Part shown: positions 7,226-10,507 of the stretch, one piece after another
Layout: each line of letters opens with the position of its first letter
Numbering within the stretch: position 1 is the first letter of the stretch
DNA from: SIG603 sp964370115
Lineage (GTDB): Bacteria > Bacillota > Clostridia > Oscillospirales > Acutalibacteraceae
Direction: 5' to 3'
Assembly: GCA_964370115.1 (NCBI GenBank)
Contig: CAYJIA010000063.1
Span: forward strand, 1 to 10,507
DNA length: 10,507 bases
Program-made: the position numbers and the translations under genes
Notes under the pieces: generated by a model
Told to the model about the DNA's origin: nothing
Database searches by the model: none
The model's input: the letters and a program-made list of their open reading frames with translations, nothing else

Positions 7226-7656
7226 TTTTCTTCCCCACTCTCTTTTTTGTTAAATATAAACACTTTGCTAAAAATATAATTTACCAGAACTATTATGACA
7301 TTTGATATAAGTTTCATTGCGCTGTCGTTTACAAAGAGCATGACGACACCAACATACATAAGTCCTAAGTCGAGTAAAAACGATACGCCTCTACAGGCGA
7401 AAAACTTAAATATCTCTATACTCACGTCTTTTATGCCCTTTGCCTTGCTTTTAAATACCCAAATTCTGTTTGTTATGTATGCAAAGCTTATCGCGATTAT
7501 TTGGCTTATCGCAGTCGACCAGAGCACAGCCTCGCCCGACTGCGCACCGCCCAATAGGCGCACAAGAAAAAAATATGCCACCCAGTTTATAACAGTAGTG
7601 AGCCCACCGAAGAAAACATAACTGATAAGCTCTGTATGTTTTTTAATAAAATTCAA
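7222..7656 (-). CDS. GtrA-family membrane protein (four TM helices)
   Basis: The 144-residue protein has four hydrophobic segments at about residues 10-32, 46-66, 85-108 and 113-134. Family features are visible: FGGLTTVINWVAYFFLV in TM1, AYITNRIWVFKSK (59-71) after TM2, and NYIFSKVFIFNKK (126-138) at the C-terminus. GtrA proteins are thought to help move undecaprenyl-linked sugars across the membrane or to assist polyprenyl glycosyltransferases, as in O-antigen glucosylation and teichoic acid modification. The exact role here is inferred. The start is supported by AAAGAGGT about 7 bases upstream. The stop overlaps the following nucleotidyltransferase start by 4 bases, a tight operon pair. Repeat D occupies nearly all of the 98-base gap to the upstream trxB gene, so the unit either reads through from trxB or starts inside its coding region or the repeat. 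Confidence 0.88.
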   Translation of the reverse strand: MNFIKKHTELISYVFFGGLTTVINWVAYFFLVRLLGGAQSGEAVLWSTAISQIIAISFAYITNRIWVFKSKAKGIKDVSIEIFKFFACRGVSFLLDLGLMYVGVVMLFVNDSAMKLISNVIIVLVNYIFSKVFIFNKKESGEEK

Positions 7657-7674
7657 GTAGTACCTCTTTCTTTA

Positions 7675-7760
7675 AATTGAGAATGTAGAATTGAGAATGT
7701 AGAATTGTGGCGGAAAATGCAAAGCATTAATTCTCCATTATGCATTCTCAATTCTCAATT
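7675..7760 (+). repeat. Interspersed MITE-like repeat, copy D (short form)
   Basis: On the plus strand: AATTGAGAATGTAG, AATTGAGAATGTAG, AATTGTGGCGG, hairpin AAAATGC-AAA-GCATT, then AATTCTCCATTATGCATTC and TCAATTCTCAATT. It lacks the CACGCC/GGCGTG hairpin of copies A-C, and the loop of the first hairpin is AAA. The right end runs into the trxB gene: the TGA stop of trxB (7755-7757, minus strand) is part of the terminal AATTGAGAATTGAG. The left end stops about 18 bases before the GtrA start. Confidence 0.85.
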
Positions 7761-8672
7761 ATAAACAAACTCCTGCACCATATATGATGCCACTGCTCCG
7801 TCTGAGACTGATGTGCTCACCTGTCTTAAAACTTTTGTCCTCGTATCCCCTGCAACAAAAACGCCCTCTACATTTGTTTTTGTTGTTTCGTCGGCTATTA
7901 TAAAATTTCTCTCGTCTAAGTCCACAAAGCCTCTTACGAGCTCTGTCTGTGGATCTGTTCCCACGGCTACAAAAACTCCGTCTGTAGCAATTTCTTTTTC
8001 TTCGCCACTTATTTTGTCTTTCACCCTCAGGGCAGTTACTTTTTGTTCGCCTAAAATTTCTTCTACCGTGCTATTCCAAACAAACTCTACGTTTTCACAT
8101 TTTTCAAGCTTTGTCATATATATTTTTGCCGCCCTTAACGTGTCTCTTCTGTGAATTAGGTATACTTTTTCACAAATGGTCGACAAAAATCTCGCTTCTT
8201 CTGCCGCCGTGTCGCCACCGCCTACCACGACAACAGTTTTTCCTCTGAAAAACGCACCGTCGCAAGTTGCACAGTAGGACACACCTCTGCCCCTAAATTT
8301 ATTTTCGCCGTCCACACCTAAAAGCCTAGGGCTTGCACCCATTGCTAAAATTATCGCTTTTGCGCTAAACTGGTCACCTGATTTTACCGTGACGATTTTT
8401 TCATCACCCAAATCTTCTATTCCCGTCACTTCTTTATATTTAACGTCCACACCAAAATTTTGTGCCTGTTTTAACATATCAAAGGCAAGTGTTGGCCCGT
8501 CTACGCCATTTGGAAAACCGGGATAGTTTTCAATCTCTGACGTTGTCGCCATTTGTCCACCGGGCGACATTTTTTCTAAAACTAGTGTTTTAAATTCGCT
8601 TCTACCACAGTAAATTGCAGCTGTAAGCCCCGCAGGACCTGCACCGATTATTATAACATCATACTTATCCAT
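7755..8672 (-). CDS. trxB: Thioredoxin reductase
   Basis: This flavoprotein reduces thioredoxin with NADPH. The 305-residue product (normal length) shows FAD-binding GAGPAG at residues 10-15, the redox-active disulfide CATC at 134-137, NADPH-binding GGGDTA at 151-156 with HRR at 174-176 (typical of NADPH preference), and the second FAD motif GVFVAGDTR at 270-278. The start is ATG at 8670-8672, preceded by AAAGGTGG at 5 bases and giving the standard MDKYDVIIIG N-terminus. The reading frame stays open upstream to 8804, but that stretch is translated repeat E and its ATG lies upstream of the predicted transcription start. The TGA stop is supplied by repeat D. No thioredoxin gene is adjacent. A near-consensus promoter lies at 8794-8822. 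Confidence 0.96.
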   Translation of the reverse strand: MDKYDVIIIGAGPAGLTAAIYCGRSEFKTLVLEKMSPGGQMATTSEIENYPGFPNGVDGPTLAFDMLKQAQNFGVDVKYKEVTGIEDLGDEKIVTVKSGDQFSAKAIILAMGASPRLLGVDGENKFRGRGVSYCATCDGAFFRGKTVVVVGGGDTAAEEARFLSTICEKVYLIHRRDTLRAAKIYMTKLEKCENVEFVWNSTVEEILGEQKVTALRVKDKISGEEKEIATDGVFVAVGTDPQTELVRGFVDLDERNFIIADETTKTNVEGVFVAGDTRTKVLRQVSTSVSDGAVASYMVQEFVYN

Positions 8673-8689
8673 AAAAACCACCTTTTTGT

Positions 8690-8786
8690 AATTGAGAATT
8701 AAGAATTGAGAATGTAGAATTGTGGTGGAAAATGCAAAGCATTTTCTTAAAATTAATTCTCCATTATGCATTCTCCATTCTCCATT
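8690..8786 (+). repeat. Interspersed MITE-like repeat, copy E (short form) in the trxB leader
   Basis: On the plus strand: AATTGAGAATTAAG, AATTGAGAATGTAG, AATTGTGGTGG, hairpin AAAATGC-AAA-GCATTTT, A/T spacer, AATTCTCCATTATGC, then three ATTCTCC-like units. Like copy D it lacks the CACGCC/GGCGTG hairpin. It lies between the predicted trxB transcription start (about 8787) and the trxB ribosome binding site, so it would make up most of the trxB mRNA leader in antisense orientation. Confidence 0.85.
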
Positions 8787-8793
8787 ATTAAAT

Positions 8794-8822
8794 ATTATAC
8801 CCATAATTTATTAAATTTTCAA
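8794..8822 (-). promoter_or_regulatory. Sigma-A-type promoter of trxB
   Basis: On the minus strand TTGAAA (8817-8822), a 17-base spacer and a consensus TATAAT (8794-8799) give a near-perfect housekeeping promoter. Transcription would begin near 8787, at the edge of repeat E, with a leader of about 115 bases. Confidence 0.8.
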
Positions 8823-8858
8823 TATACAAAGTAGAAATCTTGTCTGCGACTACCAAAT

Positions 8859-8887
8859 TTGACAATAAAAAATGTATAAATTGTAAA
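8859..8887 (+). promoter_or_regulatory. Candidate promoter of the purine permease
   Basis: A consensus -35 box TTGACA (8859-8864) is followed after 17 bases by TGTAAA (8882-8887), a 4-of-6 match to the -10 box. A second possibility is TTGATT (8895-8900), 17 bases and TATTTT (8918-8923). The region is very A/T-rich, so either could be chance; the leader would be about 60-95 bases. Confidence 0.4.
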
Positions 8888-8935
8888 TTAGATATTGATT
8901 TTTTATTAATTTAATGGTATTTTATATATTAATGG

Positions 8936-8957
8936 GGACAAAGTATAAAATTTGTCC
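8936..8957 (+). promoter_or_regulatory. Hairpin in the purine-permease leader
   Basis: GGACAAA (8936-8942) and TTTGTCC (8951-8957) form a perfect 7-bp stem, extendable by two G-U pairs (8934-8935 with 8958-8959), around an 8-base loop. It ends about 15 bases before the ribosome binding site. The flanking sequence lacks the conserved three-way-junction bases of the purine riboswitch, and no T run follows, so it is neither a recognised riboswitch nor a terminator. It could be an operator or an mRNA structure affecting translation or stability. Confidence 0.45.
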
Positions 8958-8988
8958 TTAAAAATATTTATAGGAGAGTGAATATATT

Positions 8989-10416
8989 TTGGATAAGTTT
9001 TTTATGATTACAAAACGTGGGTCTAACATAAGAACTGAAGTTATCGCAGGTCTTACAACTTTCTTTGCTATGGCGTACATAGTTGTTACAAACCCAAACC
9101 AAATCGTAGGATTTAACCATTTAGCACCTGATGCAGATCCAGCATTCCAACAAATTTGGAACGCAGTTTACGTTGCATCTATCATCGCTGCCGTTGTCGG
9201 CACATTACTTATGGCGTTTTATGCGAAAATGCCTTTTGCCCAAGCATGTGGAATGGGTCTTAACTCATTTTTCTTTGTTTCCTTCCTTTTACCTCAAATA
9301 ATGAGCGGTGGAAATGTTACAGAGGGTTACCAAGCAGGACTTGTTATCATACTTGTTTCAGGACTTGTTTTCCTTATTATGTCTATTACAGGACTTCGTG
9401 AGGCGATTGCAAAATCTCTTCCTGACTGTCTTAAAAAGGCAATTCCAGCAGGTATCGGACTATTTATAGCATTCATCGGTTTCCAAAATGCAGGTATTAT
9501 TCAAGCAAATGAATATACTCTAGTGCAATTTGTAGACATTCACGGTGCTATTGTAGGCGAGGGTGGTATTGCTACTGTTATGCCAGCTATACTTGCTTTA
9601 GGCGGACTTATTTTAATCGGTATACTTGATAAGCTAAAAGTTAAAGGTTCTGTTTTAATCGGAATTTTAGTTATAGCTGTTATCTACTACCCAGCAACAG
9701 GCTCTAGCATTTCTTTTGACATGGGTCAAATCGGTCAATCATTTACTGATTTTGCTACAGTAGGTGTTACAGGCGTATTTAATCCTGATTCATGGACTAA
9801 TGCATTTACAAACCCTGTATTTGGCGGAGTTATCACAGCGATACTACTTATCGTTACTTTCTGTATTGTTGATATGTTTGATACTATCGGTACTCTATAC
9901 GGAACAGCTGCACAAGCAAATATGCTTGACGAAAACGGCGATCCTATCAACATGACAAAATGCATGACTTGTGACTCTGTTGCAACAGTTGTAGGTGCTA
10001 CAGCAGGTACATCAACTTGTACAACTTTCGTTGAGTCTGCAGCAGGCGTTGCCGCAGGCGGCAGAACAGGACTTTCAAGCCTAGTAGTTTCAATTTGCTT
10101 CTTCGCTTGCCTATTCCTTACACCTTTTGCATCACTAATTCCAGCAGCAGCTACTGCTCCTGCTCTAATTTATGTTGGTGTTTTAATGATGAGAAACTTT
10201 GCTAAAGTTGATATGAAAGATCCAAGATCTTCTATCCCATCATTCCTAGCACTTGTAGCTATGCCACTTACATACTCAATTTCAAACGGTATAGGCATAG
10301 GAGCTATTGCTTACACAGTAATCACAATTTGCACAGGCAAATTCACAAAAAAAGACATAGTAGCATTAGTAATTGCGGTACTATTCGTAATCAAATTTGT
10401 GAATGTTTCTATCTAA
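8989..10416 (+). CDS. NCS2-family purine permease, AzgA (adenine/guanine/hypoxanthine) type
   Basis: The 475-residue polytopic membrane protein matches the AzgA branch of the nucleobase-cation symporters: RTEVIAGLTTFFAMAYI (residues 15-31), GMGLNSFF (88-95), DMFDTIGTLYG (295-305) and the signature GTSTCTTFVESAAG followed by GGRTG (340-361), including the conserved Glu349. It imports purine bases across the cytoplasmic membrane; which base is preferred cannot be read from sequence. Start choice: TTG at 8989 follows AGGAGAG (8972-8978) by 10 bases and yields MDKFF..., matching the family N-terminus; the first in-frame ATG (9004) would remove five residues and lies too far from that site. It is divergent from trxB and ends in a strong terminator, so it is a single-gene unit. 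Length is normal for the AzgA group. Confidence 0.93.
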   Translation: MDKFFMITKRGSNIRTEVIAGLTTFFAMAYIVVTNPNQIVGFNHLAPDADPAFQQIWNAVYVASIIAAVVGTLLMAFYAKMPFAQACGMGLNSFFFVSFLLPQIMSGGNVTEGYQAGLVIILVSGLVFLIMSITGLREAIAKSLPDCLKKAIPAGIGLFIAFIGFQNAGIIQANEYTLVQFVDIHGAIVGEGGIATVMPAILALGGLILIGILDKLKVKGSVLIGILVIAVIYYPATGSSISFDMGQIGQSFTDFATVGVTGVFNPDSWTNAFTNPVFGGVITAILLIVTFCIVDMFDTIGTLYGTAAQANMLDENGDPINMTKCMTCDSVATVVGATAGTSTCTTFVESAAGVAAGGRTGLSSLVVSICFFACLFLTPFASLIPAAATAPALIYVGVLMMRNFAKVDMKDPRSSIPSFLALVAMPLTYSISNGIGIGAIAYTVITICTGKFTKKDIVALVIAVLFVIKFVNVSI

Positions 10417-10438
10417 TCTGATAGAATAAGGATAAAAT

Positions 10439-10473
10439 AAGGGAACTGCTTTTTTGAGGCAGTTCCTTTTTTT
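10439..10473 (+). terminator. Intrinsic terminator of the purine-permease gene
   Basis: GGAACTGC (10442-10449) pairs with GCAGTTCC (10459-10466) in a perfect 8-bp stem with a 9-base loop, and seven T follow at once (10467-10473). It lies about 25 bases after the permease stop codon. A-T and G-U pairs can extend the base. Confidence 0.92.
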
Positions 10474-10485
10474 GTGTGAATTTTA

Positions 10486-10497
10486 AATTGTGGTGGA
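10486..10497 (+). repeat. Possible edge of a sixth repeat copy
   Basis: AATTGTGGTGGA matches the block just before the first hairpin of copy E exactly over 12 bases, but the bases after it (TTTCAGG) do not continue the hairpin AAAATGC. It is a diverged or broken copy, or a chance match; the window ends 10 bases later. Confidence 0.25.
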
Positions 10498-10507
10498 TTT
10501 CAGGCGG

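Noticed and set aside
8673..8804. N-terminal 44-residue extension of TrxB
   Set aside because: It is translated repeat E, its ATG lies upstream of the predicted start of transcription, and MDKYDVIIIG at 8672 has a good ribosome binding site and the family N-terminus.
8823..8988. Purine riboswitch upstream of the permease
   Set aside because: The leader lacks the conserved core of the purine aptamer and is too A/T-rich to form its three-way junction; only a single 7-bp hairpin is seen.

Overview
The window looks like a chromosomal segment from a low-GC Gram-positive anaerobe, probably a clostridial member of the Bacillota. The evidence is A+T-rich intergenic DNA, strong AGGAGG-like ribosome binding sites, a clostridial-type PyrE, an AzgA-type purine permease, and an RND pump of the single-polypeptide kind found in Firmicutes. 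I cannot name the genus. No tRNA, rRNA, CRISPR array, phage gene or intact transposase gene is visible.

Layout. Seven protein genes lie on the minus strand and one on the plus strand. From right to left on the minus strand: trxB (7755-8672); a GtrA-family membrane protein (7222-7656) overlapping by 4 bases a sugar-phosphate nucleotidyltransferase (6302-7225); a 1333-residue RND transporter (2211-6212); pyrE (1306-1965) followed 23 bases later by a SatP/YaaH-type acetate permease (656-1282); and an 89-residue uncharacterised two-helix membrane protein (240-509). On the plus strand an NCS2/AzgA purine permease (8989-10416, TTG start) ends in a clear intrinsic terminator. Positions 1-80 hold nothing I can identify. 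The 316-base divergent region between trxB and the permease (8673-8988) holds a repeat copy, a near-consensus trxB promoter, a candidate permease promoter and a 7-bp leader hairpin.

The most distinctive content is non-coding. A family of short MITE-like interspersed elements occurs five times (81-196, 559-655, 2068-2185, 7675-7760, 8690-8786), and a possible sixth begins at the right edge. Their outer ends are built from tandem 7-mers (AATTGAG/CTCAATT) in inverted orientation. Inside are one or two hairpins whose stems are constant (AAAATGC/GCATTTT and CACGCC/GGCGTG) while the 3-nt loops vary. They sit tightly against genes: one supplies the stop codon of trxB, one fills most of the predicted trxB leader, and one abuts a 3'-end remnant of a second acetate-permease gene.

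Functional picture. The genes are mostly housekeeping: pyrimidine synthesis (PyrE), purine uptake (AzgA type), thiol redox (TrxB), acetate movement (SatP), surface-glycan precursor supply (nucleotidyltransferase plus GtrA) and efflux (RND). They do not form one pathway. The likely transcription units are pyrE-satP (perhaps reaching the 89-aa gene), gtrA-nucleotidyltransferase, and single-gene units for RND, trxB and the permease. I see no convincing new multi-gene system; the repeat family and its contacts with genes are the parts most worth a second look.
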